Shown in pieces: positions 1-9,150 of a stretch of 64,000 nt of DNA. Numbering within the stretch: position 1 is the first letter of the stretch; each line of letters opens with the position of its first letter. Both the position numbers and the translations under genes were made by a program. The notes below the pieces were generated by a model. It saw nothing but the letters and a program-made list of their open reading frames with translations, was not told the origin of the DNA and ran no database searches. Origin of the DNA: Sanderia malayensis (lineage: Eukaryota > Cnidaria > Scyphozoa > Semaeostomeae > Pelagiidae); assembly GCA_013076295.1 (NCBI GenBank), contig RQOL01000861.1:5682235-5746234 (forward strand), in the 5' to 3' direction.

Positions 1-1557
1 TTACACCCTTGTATTTCCCTTGCATCACTGAAGCTCCATCGTAGGACTGTCCAACAGCATCTTGAAAAGACAAAGAACCCTTTTTCAGTATGCTCTCGAT
101 AACTTTGAACAGTCCTTTTGCAGATGAATCCTTCACGCGTTCCACAGTTGCAAGCGTTCCATTATATCTCCAGACGAATCGTTCAAGTATCGTATTATAA
201 ACGACAATTGATCCTTGTGTGAGTTGTCTGTTGTGCAATCCACAGCCATACTGAACATTCCAGCTTCCTTCACTTCCTGGATAATTTCTTCAGTTATTTT
301 CTTCCCCGCCCCACTTATGATCTTATTTTGGGATTCCCAGCTTAAGAAGGTTGCAAGGTTGCCTCTTCCACCTGTTGCTTTCTTTTTTGATTTTCTTCTG
401 GACACATCTCTTTTATTATCCTTTTTCTTGGATTTTCTTTTTAGTTTCTCTTGTTCAATTTCTTTTTTATGTTTCTCGAGTGTTCCATCATATTTGGAAA
501 GCAGTCGTACCAATGCAAGAAAGTTGCCTTTTGGTTTCATATCCTCCATAATTTCATCTCTGTGACCTCTGAAGGCTAGTCCTTGCTCTGCGAGGAAAAT
601 TGTGATGTCAATGAGGCATCCCATGACTTTCCGATTCTTTTGGACTTTGCGCTTTCTCTCAGAATCTAATTTTGCTGCTTCACTTAATAACTTTTTATCA
701 ATGAATGTGCTTGTGCAGAAATTTATAAAGTCGATAGTAGCATCAATGTGGCTTTGCGACTTCTCGTGTTTAGAAAAGCATTCTCCTGCTTTTTTCCACT
801 TTTTAAAACCCACTTCTGTGAATGTGTTTTCTCTTGAAATTTTACTAAAAAAATAGCAATAGCGACAAAACACCGCATCTTTAATAGGTGAGTAGGACAG
901 CCATGCCCGTTTTGTATGTGTTTTTCCAATCTTTACCTCGTACCATAGTTCACTAAACGATCTCTCATAAGATCCCACTTTCGTTTTAGGAAACAATTTT
1001 CCAGGGGGTTCGTTTGCTCTAGGTTGATTTGCACCCTTCATCATCAAATATTTTGTGGTCGCAGGATCAAATTTTTTGCCAAAAATTGTTGATGGGTCAA
1101 TCAGTTCAATATTCTCCAAATCTACAGAATGGTGATCGTCGTTTTGCTCTTCTTCATGTATCGACTCATCTTCATTTTCAGATATCCCTGACCCGCAAGA
1201 ACTTTCTAAATCCAGTCCAGCATCATGTACATTAATTGTTGCACACAAATCTTGAATTTCTCGATTGGGCGAATTTGTCCTCGTAGATTCCGTTTCCATT
1301 CCCAGATCTAGGCTATCGTGGTCATGATAATCATTATTTTTACTACTGGAAGTGAGACTAACAGTGTTTGCATTGATGATTTCAATCTGCGGTTCACCTT
1401 CATCATTTTCAGCATTGGATGCGCAGAAATGGGAAGCTGTTACATAAAGAGCTCGGTCGGATTTAGACGCAACCTGCAGAAGAGAGTTGAGAATATTAAC
1501 CCTATCGGGATCACAGGAAGAATTTGCAAAGAAAATGCACTTCAATAAATTATTCAA
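1..1557 (-). pseudogene. hAT-family transposase (TTF-type zinc finger / DUF4371, ZMYM1-like), frameshifted
   Basis: The minus-strand frame open from 1557 to 133 (about 474 codons) reads like the ZMYM1/DUF4371 group of hAT-derived transposases. An acidic N-terminal region precedes a TTF-type zinc finger around residues 185-280 (CRYCYFF, then H and SQSH residues). The start of the catalytic region follows, with AVDCTTDNSHKDQLSFIIRY near the end. At about 148-155 the frame breaks: the homologous sequence, including a conserved GQSYDGAS-type motif, continues in another frame to position 1. One base is missing in a short G run. The open frame has no ATG near its beginning (the first in-frame codon after the stop is TTG), so the true start may lie in an upstream exon. 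Function in DNA transposition is inferred from family resemblance; this copy looks inactive. Confidence 0.7.
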
Positions 1558-2611
1558 AACGTTTTTGTTTTTTAAGATATTTGTTAGTATTGCAGTATTG
1601 CAACGCCTGATGAAAAATGGCGTCTAGAAGTGGCCCTAGGCCTGAGAAAGAAAATTTACATAACAATATAAAACTACCAAATGGGTTGCAATAGCGAATT
1701 GTAATTAAAACGCCAATAATTATAATTTCTTTCACTCAAAGCCACGCAAATTCTCTCTCATTTAAAAGAGAATGTTTTAAAATTTTGAAAAATATAACAA
1801 TTTTTCATGTAACTGTCTTGATCTTTATAATTCCAGTTATATGAACAGTTCTGATTGCTTATATCATTTGATGAGAGGAGTCAAAGTCTGTTGCATTTTG
1901 TGAGAATTTTCTTAGGCCGGTCATAACTTGTGCAGCTTGAACCACTTAAACATTAAAAAACAGCACAATTAATTATACTATTTTATGGCTACTTTTTTTT
2001 ATTATAACTCCTGATGACTGTTTCTATCAACTTCTAACATGCAGTTGTGATGAAAATTGAAATGAGAGAATTTTTAAACCAAAATAGTTGTGTTGGACAA
2101 ACATGTATTTAAAACTTACCTTTAACTGAAAAGGGCTTGGAATCGATGAAGCTGAAGCATCTTTAAAAGGAATGTGTTGGTGTTTTTTAACCCTGTCTTG
2201 GTGGTATTTCTTATTGTGACGAGTACGGTAGTCGCTGTTGAACGTTCTTTTACATATTTCATATTAGATTTTACGACGTTTGGCATGACGCATGGCGTGG
2301 CATTCCCAAAAATCCAAATCCAAATGTGATGAAAAGTGACTTCAATGTTTGTGTTACATCACGGGAATCCCCAACCCCGTTATCATTGGCTTCCCCCGGA
2401 TGGCGCAACGAACTTTTTCCGCACATGGTGCAATGGTTCAAAAGTGAAAAGTTCAATAACATTATTTTTACGGGAAAGACATTTCCGACAAACTAACAAT
2501 TTCAATTTTTCATAATAAATCAGGCTCTCCATGCTTGTTTGCTAGTATTAAAATTTTCCAAGATTTCCGACAAAACCACTTATTTTCCGATTTTTCCGAC
2601 AAAATTCTCGC
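1558..2611. other. hAT 5' non-coding region, no gene seen
   Basis: AT-rich sequence between the transposase and the CAGGGGCG terminus. No frame has convincing coding character. It presumably holds the promoter and non-coding 5' part of the hAT element. A block around 2510-2600 repeats short TTTCCGACAAA units. Confidence 0.4.
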
Positions 2612-2659
2612 CAGGGGCGGGCGGCCGCCACCCCTGCCCCCCCAGCCACTGCGCCCCTG
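2612..2659. repeat. CAGGGGCG / CGCCCCTG inverted pair at the hAT edge
   Basis: CAGGGGCG at 2612-2619 faces CGCCCCTG at 2652-2659 across a G/C-rich 30-bp spacer. The outer member coincides with the return to satellite sequence, so it is best read as the hAT terminal repeat. The inner one is a sub-terminal inverted copy. Confidence 0.45.
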
Positions 2660-4224
2660 GTTGTTACAGTGGAAACTAAGCGAAATACAAATGCAAATGC
2701 TTGTTTTCAGTGATATTAACATTTATTCATATTAATTGCACATGAAGCCATGTTATTAAAGCTGAAATTAGGTAAAATACACATGCCTTTATTTGTTTTC
2801 AGTGATATTAACATTCATTCAAACTAATTGCACATGAATTCACGATATTACAGTTAAAACTAAACAATATACATATGCATTTACTTGTTTTCAGTGATCT
2901 TAACATTTATTCACTTTAATTCCACATGAAGCTACGTTATTACCATTGAAACCAAGCGAATTACACATGCGTTTATATGTTTTCTGTGGTATTAACATTC
3001 ATTCAAACTAATTGCACATGAATCCACAATATTACAGTTAAGACTAAGCAAATTACATATGCATTTACTTGTTTTCAGTGATATTAACATTTTTCACTTT
3101 AATTCCACATGAAGCTACGTTATTACAGCTGAAGCTAATTAAAATACACATGCGTTTAACTGTTCTCTGTGATATGAACATCGATTCACAGTAATTGCAT
3201 ATGAAACTACGTTATTACAGACGAAACTAAGTGAAATACATATGCGATTCACTGTTTTTTGTGATATGAACATTGATTCACAGTAATAACATATGAAATC
3301 ACGTTATTACAGTTGGAACTAAGTGAAATGCACATGCGTTTACTTGTTTTCAGTCATATTTACATTCATTCACACTATTTGTACATGAATCCACGTTATT
3401 ACAGTTAAAACTGCGGGAAATACACATGCATTTGCTTCTTTTTAGTGATATAAAATTTTCATTCACCCTAATTGCACATGAAGCCACGTTGTTACAGTTG
3501 AAACTTATCGACATACAAATGCATTTGCATAATTCCAGTGACATTAACATTCATTCACACTAATTGCACATGATGCCCCGTTTTTACAGCTGAAACTAAG
3601 AGAATGAAACTTGGGGTTGCTTGTTTTCAGTGATTTTAACTTTCATTCACACTAATTGCGCATGAAGCTACGTTATTACAGCTGAAACGAAGTAAAATAC
3701 ACAAGCATTTGCTTGCTTTCAGTGATATAAAAAAAATTGCACACAAATTACACATAAATCCACTTTATAACAGTTAAAACTAAGTAAAATCCGCATGCAT
3801 TTACTTGTTTTCAGTGATATCAACATTCATTCACCCAAATGAAACATAAAGCCACGATGTTACAGTTGAAACTAACCGAAATACACATGAATTTGCTTGT
3901 CTTCAGTAATATTAATATTCATTAACACTATTTGCACATGAAGCCACGTTGTTACGGTTGAAACTAAGCAAAATTCACATGCATTTGCTTGTTTTCAGTG
4001 ACATTAACATTCATTCACACTAATGACGCATGAAGCCACGTTTTTACAGCTAAAACTAAGTAAAATACACATGCGTTTGCTTGTTTTCAGTGATATTAAC
4101 ATTCATTCACACTAATTGCACATGAAGCTACCTAATTACAACTGAAACTAAGTAAAGTACACATGCATTTGCTTGTCTTCAGGGATATGAACATTGATTC
4201 ACAGTAATCGCACATGAAGCAACG
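2660..4224. repeat. 92-bp satellite array, left block
   Basis: About 17 tandem monomers of roughly 92 bp. Recurring segments are TTTTCAGTGATATTAACATT, CATTCACACTAATTGCACAT, GAAGCCACGTTATTACAG and AAACTAAGTAAAATACACAT. Monomers differ by point changes and small indels. The block runs without a break into the Polinton insertion point at 4224/4225 and continues at 46441. Its short open frames are by-products of the repeat, since 92 is not a multiple of 3. Confidence 0.95.
4219..4224. repeat. Polinton target-site duplication, left copy
   Basis: GCAACG directly precedes the left TIR. GCTACG directly follows the right TIR at 46441-46446. Removing the element and one copy restores a standard satellite monomer (CACATGAAGCTACGTTGTTA). 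Six-base duplications are the Polinton norm; one base differs here. Confidence 0.75.
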
Positions 4225-4507
4225 AGTAGTATATATACACGGTGTAGTTTAGGGCCACCCCCTTGACGAACGAGGCTGAGGGTGGGCGGCAGTGACATGG
4301 AAGAGAGGTTAGCGGGAAAGTGACGTCATATTGGCGGGAGTTATCGATGACGTAATGATGGTGCAATAGTGCGACCACGCAACGACCAGAGAACTGCGGA
4401 GGAGGAAGATGGCGGCGCGCGGAGGCTGCTGGGGTGGGAAAGCACGTGCAATCCATGTGGTGATAGAAAGTAGGGAGAATTTGCAGGATGATCAGTAAAC
4501 AAGACAA
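4225..4507. repeat. Polinton left terminal inverted repeat (283 bp)
   Basis: Starts AGTAGTATATATACACGG and matches the reverse complement of 46158-46440, apart from about eight substitutions and two 1-bp indels. Similarity stops after AACAAGACAA. In protein-primed replication the termini serve as origins, and the integrase acts on the same ends. Confidence 0.95.
4321..4448. promoter_or_regulatory. Cluster of enhancer/promoter-like motifs in the left TIR
   Basis: TGACGTCA (CRE/ATF site) lies at 4321-4328 and TTGGCGGGA (E2F-like) at 4331-4339. TGACGTAA is at 4348-4355, AAGATGGCGGC (YY1-like) at 4406-4416, and CACGTG (E-box) at 4443-4448. CRE and E-box are unchanged in the right TIR (46337-46344 and 46217-46222). 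The E2F-like and YY1-like sites each carry one difference there. Factor binding is inferred from motif match only. Confidence 0.45.
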
Positions 4508-4599
4508 CATATGAAAAATGAAAAAATTGTTATAAAAAGTAATGAAATATACATGTAAACAAGTAGAAGTATTTTTGTAGAAAGTCACGTGCGTCTTTT
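4508..4599. other. Sub-terminal AT-rich spacer
   Basis: Short AT-rich stretch between the end of the TIR and the first minus-strand gene. No gene or clear motif seen. Confidence 0.5.
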
Positions 4600-4869
4600 C
4601 TAATTTCCAATAAGTTTCATGTTTTTCTTATATAGACCATGTTTTTTTATGAAGTCGGGTGAAAAATTAAATATACCACTGCGTCCACGTCCGGAGATTC
4701 TGCGTCTTTTGCGTTTTCTATGATGTTTACCACGTCCGGAGAATCGGAGTCCGGAGAGTCTGTTTCGGAAATGGTTGGAGAGGCGGCGCCCGAGAGGAAT
4801 TCTTTTACGACGATGACCCGACATGTGTCCGAGTATACTCGCGTTAAGAAGAGGTCTAAGAAGGAACAT
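4600..4869 (-). CDS. Small arginine-rich basic protein (89 aa)
   Basis: ATG start at 4869. The middle of the protein is dominated by Arg, Lys, His, Ser and Gly, with repeated SGRG/SGLRFSGRG motifs around residues 38-66 and a KHHRKRKRRR block. There is no membrane segment. The composition recalls DNA-condensing core peptides of adenovirus-like virions (pX/mu, protamine-like), but no specific homology can be shown. It is the last gene before the left TIR and follows another small basic gene after 12 bp, so the two may share a transcript. Role in packaging DNA is inference from charge and location. Confidence 0.55.
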   Translation of the reverse strand: MFLLRPLLNASILGHMSGHRRKRIPLGRRLSNHFRNRLSGLRFSGRGKHHRKRKRRRISGRGRSGIFNFSPDFIKKHGLYKKNMKLIGN

Positions 4870-4881
4870 GTTGATTGTGGG

Positions 4882-5109
4882 TTACTTTGGGCGATTGTGA
4901 AAGAATTTTTTTCGCAATTTGTTTAGGATGAACTTTTTTCCATGATGGGCGGCAATTTTGCTGATGATGTAGGCGTGTTTTCCTTTGTTTGGACCGAATT
5001 TTTTGAGTAAAAATCTGCCGTAAAGTCGATGAGGTATGCTCGGAGTTGCACGGTGGTTACCGCGTCCTCGAAGGTGATGACGATGTCTTCTTCTTCTTCT
5101 TCCTATCAT
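4882..5109 (-). CDS. Small basic protein (75 aa) with RHRHHLRGRG motif
   Basis: ATG at 5109. The N-terminus has a run of five arginines, then RHRHHLRGRG, and the C-terminal half is lysine-rich with hydrophobic spacing (KFILNKLRKKFF). A nearly identical motif, RHRHLRGRG, occurs in the next basic frame at 5202-5528, so the two may be related duplicates. Charge and gene order beside the TIR suggest a nucleic-acid-binding virion core protein. Function is unproven. Confidence 0.5.
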   Translation of the reverse strand: MIGRRRRRHRHHLRGRGNHRATPSIPHRLYGRFLLKKFGPNKGKHAYIISKIAAHHGKKFILNKLRKKFFHNRPK

Positions 5110-5201
5110 TGTATCACTGTTGTGGGTGGTGAGAGGGTTTTAGTTGGAATAAATTGATGTGAAAATTGCGATGCGGTTGTGTTGTTGGTGTAAGCAGTTG
5201 G

Positions 5202-5528
5202 TTATGTGGGTACTTTGATATCTTTGGCGAATTGTCTGTAGATCCAGGGTGCGTGCTTGAGTGCGTAAAAGTTTTCGTTAATTAGTCCGCGTCCGCGTAG
5301 GTGACGATGTCGTGTTTTGCGACGATGTTTACGACGCCGTCGGCGTCCAAAGCCGTAGACGCGTTGGTAGTGAGGAAGTTTTTTTCTGATTTTTTTCTTT
5401 GCAAAGTGACCTACGATACCGCTCGGTGCTCGGTTAGAACGTCGCGAGGATGAGGATGGTCCAAAGTGATGCCATAGTCCGCGAAGTGCTGTAATGGCGT
5501 GGTTCAGGGTGTTGTTGTTGTTGTAAGT
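5202..5528 (-). CDS. Basic protein frame without a visible ATG (about 108 codons)
   Basis: The frame between an upstream TAG (5529-5531) and a TAA stop at 5202-5204 reads as a coherent basic protein: a Ser/Arg-rich N-terminal third, KKKIRKKLPHYQRVYGFGRRRRRKHRRKTRHRHLRGRG type composition in the middle, and a C-terminal tail rich in aromatic residues. It fills the gap between the 600-aa gene and the 75-aa basic gene and shares RHRHLRGRG with the latter. No ATG lies in frame. Either the start was lost, translation begins at a non-ATG codon, or an upstream exon supplies it. Confidence 0.45.
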   Translation of the reverse strand, partial: TYNNNNTLNHAITALRGLWHHFGPSSSSRRSNRAPSGIVGHFAKKKIRKKLPHYQRVYGFGRRRRRKHRRKTRHRHLRGRGLINENFYALKHAPWIYRQFAKDIKVPT

Positions 5529-5589
5529 CTAAGCTAGTCTAATGTGTACTATAGGATAAGTGGAAAAAGAATAAACGGCAAATTGCGAT

Positions 5590-7392
5590 CTAGTCGTCCT
5601 GTGGGGGCTGGCAGAAGAGTTTTTTTAGTTTGCAAAAGTGTGTAGCTTGGCCAGTGTTGCGACTGAGATTGCAGGCTGAGGCGATGTTGCGACAGGAGTT
5701 TTTGTCAAACGAGGTGACGAATTGGTTTTTGTTTTTGCAGAATATGTTGTAGCTCATGCACGGTGCCCAGTGGTGGGTTTTGTCGCAGAGAGCCTTGAGA
5801 ACGTCGCATTTGAGACCGTTGGCGTTGGCGATGGCGAGGATGGATTGTTTCTGGTTGATGTTACCCTCTTCGTTGCGTACGACGTAGTTGTCGGAGACGT
5901 GCCAGGAGTCGGTGCGAGGAGGCGGTTTACGATCGTCTTCGGTGCTGTCGTCGTTGTCATTACGAATGCCACCGGAGGAATAGGTGAAAGGGCGGAGATC
6001 GATGTCGATGACGTTTTGCGAGTTTTGTTGCAGGTCGTTGTTCAGCTCGTTGGTTGCGTCGGGATAGCTGTGATAGAGGAGCATGTAGACTTTTTCCATG
6101 TAGGTACCGAGTGATGCTTCGAGCCACTCGAGTTCGGGTCGTTTGGTGGCATTTTCGTGAAAGTACGTGCTGTCGTCGGTGGAGACGTAGAGGATGATGT
6201 GTTGGCCGATGCAGTGTTTGTTCCAGTACCAGCGGACGCGCAGTACGTTGTTGTACGTGCCGGTGCGGAGTATCATCGGTGCTATGACGTACGCGTCGGC
6301 AGGGTTTTGCGTCCACACTTCCATGAGGTGTACGGTGTGTGCGTTTGCATCGCGCTCAAGTGGAGCTGACGACGATGTTGCGTGGCTAGTGATGTAGAGT
6401 AGAAAGAAAACACTCGATATTGCAGTGTGCTGTGCGTAGGTGAGGAATTGCTTTGTGAGTTTGTTGCTGTTAAGCTGGAGAATCTCGAGTGGACCGCACG
6501 GCATGTAGGGGACGATGCTGCCGGCGTTGCCGGGTACTTGTTTGAGAAGCTTTGTGAGTTCGTCGATGTTTTTGAGCAGGAGTCGTTCCTGGTTTACCAG
6601 AATTGGAATTTGGGTTCCGAGTGCGTCTTCGTGCGGTTTTGTGGTTTGATGCCAGAGATTGGTGTACGTCTGGAGGATCTGTAGGGCATGTGCCGTGTGA
6701 GTTTGTGCTTCTTGACGGATGCTGAGCAGGGAGAGGTTCTGTTGTTCTGCGATTGAATTCAGGGCGGGAATCTTTGCGCGTAGGTCGGCGAGTGCGGCTT
6801 GGATTTTGTGAAAGCGGGAGAGTAGGCAGTTGGTAGGTTCGCTTTCGAATGCTGGCGGAACGAATTGGGTGGCGAATCGAGTTTGTAATTTTAGGAGTTC
6901 CTGTTTGCACAGTTCGGTGTCGGTGTTGATGCGACAAGTGTTTATTTGGAGGCGGCCGATGGATTGAAGCTCTAGTTCGTGTTCAGCGATGAGTTGGTCA
7001 ATGTGAAATTTGTGTTCGGCTCGTAGTCGTGTGAGCCGAGCATTGAGAAGCTTGATCGTGTTCTTGGCGTTGACGAGTTGTTGATCGACATCGTCGGTGG
7101 CTTCGCTTTGGCGCCTTTTTTCGGAATCGATCGACGAGGCAGAAGAGTGAGATGAGGGGCGTGTGTTTTCTTTGTCGCTGTCGTCGTCGTCGTTGTCTTT
7201 TTTTGTTGTTTGCGGACTGGTTGTGGCGATACCGTTGCTGTCGTCTTCGGTTGAGGCGTTTCGGAAGGCTTTTTCCAAATTTTGGCGAGTAACGTCGTCA
7301 CCAGTGACAGCAGCAGTATGAACGGAAGAAATAGGAGCATTCTTGTTGTCTTTTTCGTTGTTTTCTTCGTTGTTGATTGAGATGTAGCTCAT
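5590..7392 (-). CDS. 600-aa protein of unknown function with coiled-coil region
   Basis: ATG at 7392. Residues 1-100 are low-complexity (Asn, Asp, Ser, Lys). Residues about 100-160 have heptad spacing (LVNAKNTIKLLNARLTRLRAEHKF) that predicts a coiled coil, and a helical stretch follows to about 290. A hydrophobic patch (SVFFLLYITSHA) lies near residue 330. The C-terminal 90 residues contain about eight cysteines. I recognise no family. It is the first gene left of a divergent promoter and shares orientation with the virion module, so a structural or tail/fibre-like role is possible. That is inference only. Confidence 0.7.
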   Translation of the reverse strand: MSYISINNEENNEKDNKNAPISSVHTAAVTGDDVTRQNLEKAFRNASTEDDSNGIATTSPQTTKKDNDDDDSDKENTRPSSHSSASSIDSEKRRQSEATDDVDQQLVNAKNTIKLLNARLTRLRAEHKFHIDQLIAEHELELQSIGRLQINTCRINTDTELCKQELLKLQTRFATQFVPPAFESEPTNCLLSRFHKIQAALADLRAKIPALNSIAEQQNLSLLSIRQEAQTHTAHALQILQTYTNLWHQTTKPHEDALGTQIPILVNQERLLLKNIDELTKLLKQVPGNAGSIVPYMPCGPLEILQLNSNKLTKQFLTYAQHTAISSVFFLLYITSHATSSSAPLERDANAHTVHLMEVWTQNPADAYVIAPMILRTGTYNNVLRVRWYWNKHCIGQHIILYVSTDDSTYFHENATKRPELEWLEASLGTYMEKVYMLLYHSYPDATNELNNDLQQNSQNVIDIDLRPFTYSSGGIRNDNDDSTEDDRKPPPRTDSWHVSDNYVVRNEEGNINQKQSILAIANANGLKCDVLKALCDKTHHWAPCMSYNIFCKNKNQFVTSFDKNSCRNIASACNLSRNTGQATHFCKLKKLFCQPPQDD

Positions 7393-7438
7393 TTTTGCTG
7401 CTGCTGTGGTGAGATGATGTGCGACAAGGATGTTTTTC

Positions 7439-7524
7439 TTTTATAGGGTTTTGCATTTGAATGGAGGTATTGTTGCGATTTGCTGCTGTATTGTTCTATT
7501 GTGTGTAGATGTTGGGATATATAT
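7439..7524. promoter_or_regulatory. Divergent promoter pair
   Basis: On the minus strand CTATAAAAG (7439-7447) lies about 50 bp before the ATG at 7392. On the plus strand GATATATATG (TATA core 7518-7524) lies about 40 bp before the ATG at 7562. The two core promoters sit back to back in a 169-bp gap. Confidence 0.6.
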
Positions 7525-7561
7525 GTGAGGATCGATCGAGTGCGAGTTCAGTTGGTTAGTT

Positions 7562-8272
7562 ATGGCGTTGTTTGATGAGAAACCGATCGAACTGTACAGG
7601 AAGGCGGGCGATGTGCCGTCTCCGTATTGGATGTACGTGATGGAAATAGCAGCGAGGGAGAGGAGACCGGGGTTGGAGGTGGCCAGTTGGGAACAGACGA
7701 AGGATGCTTGGGAGAATGGAGTTGTGAAATCGTATTTTGTAGATTTGGTGAAACAGATGAAGGCGGATATAACGGAACACGGAAAGGCGTACGTTCAGAT
7801 GGACCATTTGCAGGGTTGGAGATTGTACGAACAGGAGTTGGATAAGGAGAAAGTGAGGAAAAGAGATGAACGGTGGATGGGGCCGGTTCCAGCCGAGCAG
7901 CAGGTGGCATGGGGAGGGAAAATGTATTATGTCGAGAAGGCGATGTACCCGAGAACGCCGATGAAGCCTAAGCCAGCTCCTGCGTGGCCGCCTGGGAACG
8001 AGGGCAATGCTTGCAATCCTGTATCGTACACGCCGCCCGGTGTGCAGATCTTGCCCGATGGGGAGTTTCGAAAGAGGAGACATATGGGCATTGACGGGAC
8101 GTACGAAAACGATTTGGTGGCATGGCGCGCGGGGGGAGCACGACCTAGAGAACCACGAGAACCGTCGCCGACGATGCCGCCGATGGGACGAGGACGAGGA
8201 GCAAGATTGGCCGAAGTACTTCGGATGGCAGACGATAAAGCAATAAATCACTGTTATAATGGATATTTTTGA
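7562..8272 (+). CDS. 236-aa protein of unknown function
   Basis: ATG at 7562 follows a TATA box by about 40 bp. The protein has a charged helical N-terminal half (about residues 1-105) and a Pro/Gly-rich middle (PRTPMKPKPAPAWPPGNEG, about 130-150). A short basic RGRGARL segment lies near the C-terminus. No membrane segment and no recognised domain. It is the only plus-strand gene in the left half apart from the inverted integrase block, and it converges with the protease gene. A possible polyadenylation signal follows at 8309. Confidence 0.7.
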   Translation: MALFDEKPIELYRKAGDVPSPYWMYVMEIAARERRPGLEVASWEQTKDAWENGVVKSYFVDLVKQMKADITEHGKAYVQMDHLQGWRLYEQELDKEKVRKRDERWMGPVPAEQQVAWGGKMYYVEKAMYPRTPMKPKPAPAWPPGNEGNACNPVSYTPPGVQILPDGEFRKRRHMGIDGTYENDLVAWRAGGARPREPREPSPTMPPMGRGRGARLAEVLRMADDKAINHCYNGYF

Positions 8273-8308
8273 TAACGTTTTATATATATATACAGTACAT
8301 ATGATGTT

Positions 8309-8314
8309 AATAAA
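8309..8314 (+). terminator. AATAAA polyadenylation signal
   Basis: AATAAA 37 bp after the stop of the 236-aa gene, followed by an A/T- then GT-rich stretch (TTTGTGTGTGTGTTTATT), as expected for cleavage and polyadenylation. Confidence 0.5.
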
Positions 8315-8336
8315 GAAAAAATGTTTGTGTGTGTGT

Positions 8337-9062
8337 TTATTTGAAAATGTCTGGATCGGGAAAGTGGAATAGGTGAAAAAAGCAGGTTCGTACCCGTCGA
8401 TCGTTTCTCTCCAGGGCGGCGGCGGTGTTGTTGTCGTTGTCTTTTCGGGATGATCGGTCGGGCCGGACGAGGTAGAAGCGATTGTCGTACCAGAATTGGT
8501 AGCCGAGCAGTCGCGGTTGCGAGATGCGGCAGATGGTGAAGAGGAACAGTATCGAGTACTCGCCGCAAACGTTCGGGGCTTCCGATTGGATTTGATGGGG
8601 AAAGTAGGCGGTGACGTGTCGGCTAGCGTCGATCAGTTTAAAGCTGCGAGCTCGTCGAAAGTTTTCGGGCGTGAACGTTTGCGTGGACAGACACTCGTCG
8701 AGACTTTGCAGGCGATGATCGGTGCGAAAATACGAGAACGACAGCATGTGTTCGGCAAACGACTTGAACACGCTGGACGGTTGACGACCGTACGAGTCGA
8801 AGAAGAAGGCGTTGTGATCGTGATCGAAGTAGAGTGCTTGCCAGTGTCGTCCGCCGTTCTTGTGCGTGCCCGTGTTCATGATGTAGGCGAGCGGGAAGTG
8901 CTGGATGTTGCGTTGCAGCAGCGACGTGACGAGAAAGTCGCGAAAGCTGCCGAGACTGGCGAGAATGTTGGCGATGTCGTCCTCGGTGATGACGCCGGCG
9001 TAGATTCGCGCGAGATAGTGCGAGTCTTGGCGGATGCAGTCGGCGATCTGTTTGTTGTTCAT
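8337..9062 (-). CDS. Adenain-like cysteine protease (C5 family), virion maturation
   Basis: ATG at 9062; 241 aa, close to the usual 200-240 aa. The catalytic set is visible: His73 in GRHWQALYFD, Asp89 in FFFDSYGR, Gln159 in HQIQSEAPNVCGEYS, and Cys166 seven residues after that Gln, the adenain arrangement. In adenoviruses and Polintons this enzyme cleaves capsid and core precursors during assembly. Its gene directly follows the capsid-protein gene on the same strand (88-bp gap containing a TATA box). The C-terminal 40 residues are charged and low-complexity. No frame damage seen. The product probably acts inside assembling particles in the nucleus. Confidence 0.92.
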   Translation of the reverse strand: MNNKQIADCIRQDSHYLARIYAGVITEDDIANILASLGSFRDFLVTSLLQRNIQHFPLAYIMNTGTHKNGGRHWQALYFDHDHNAFFFDSYGRQPSSVFKSFAEHMLSFSYFRTDHRLQSLDECLSTQTFTPENFRRARSFKLIDASRHVTAYFPHQIQSEAPNVCGEYSILFLFTICRISQPRLLGYQFWYDNRFYLVRPDRSSRKDNDNNTAAALERNDRRVRTCFFHLFHFPDPDIFK

Positions 9063-9112
9063 GCTGCTGTTTTTGAGGGGCGGATGCGCGTGCGTGCGGG
9101 ATTTTGTGTGTT

Positions 9113-9122
9113 TTTTATAAAA
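9113..9122 (-). promoter_or_regulatory. TATA box of the protease gene
   Basis: TTTATAAAAAA on the minus strand, about 50-60 bp before the protease ATG. The leader that follows is rich in CACAC and GCACGC repeats, as in several other genes here. Confidence 0.55.
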
Positions 9123-9150
9123 GAAAAAATAGCAGGAAAGTGTTGGTCGT

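Larger units (their letters stand above)
1..2659 (-). mobile_element. hAT-like DNA transposon, partial, running off the left edge
   Basis: The stretch carries a broken hAT-type transposase on the minus strand. It ends at 2659 in CGCCCCTG, so the element begins CAGGGGCG when read on the minus strand. The flank after 2659 returns directly to the satellite, starting GTTGTTAC, which is normal satellite sequence and a plausible 8-bp hAT target duplication. The other end lies outside the window, so neither the duplication nor the matching terminus can be confirmed. Confidence 0.6.

Noticed and set aside
4199..4588. 129-codon frame across the left TIR
   Set aside because: It spans the satellite/TIR boundary, and the same TIR sequence at the right end gives no matching gene. 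The frame is fortuitous.
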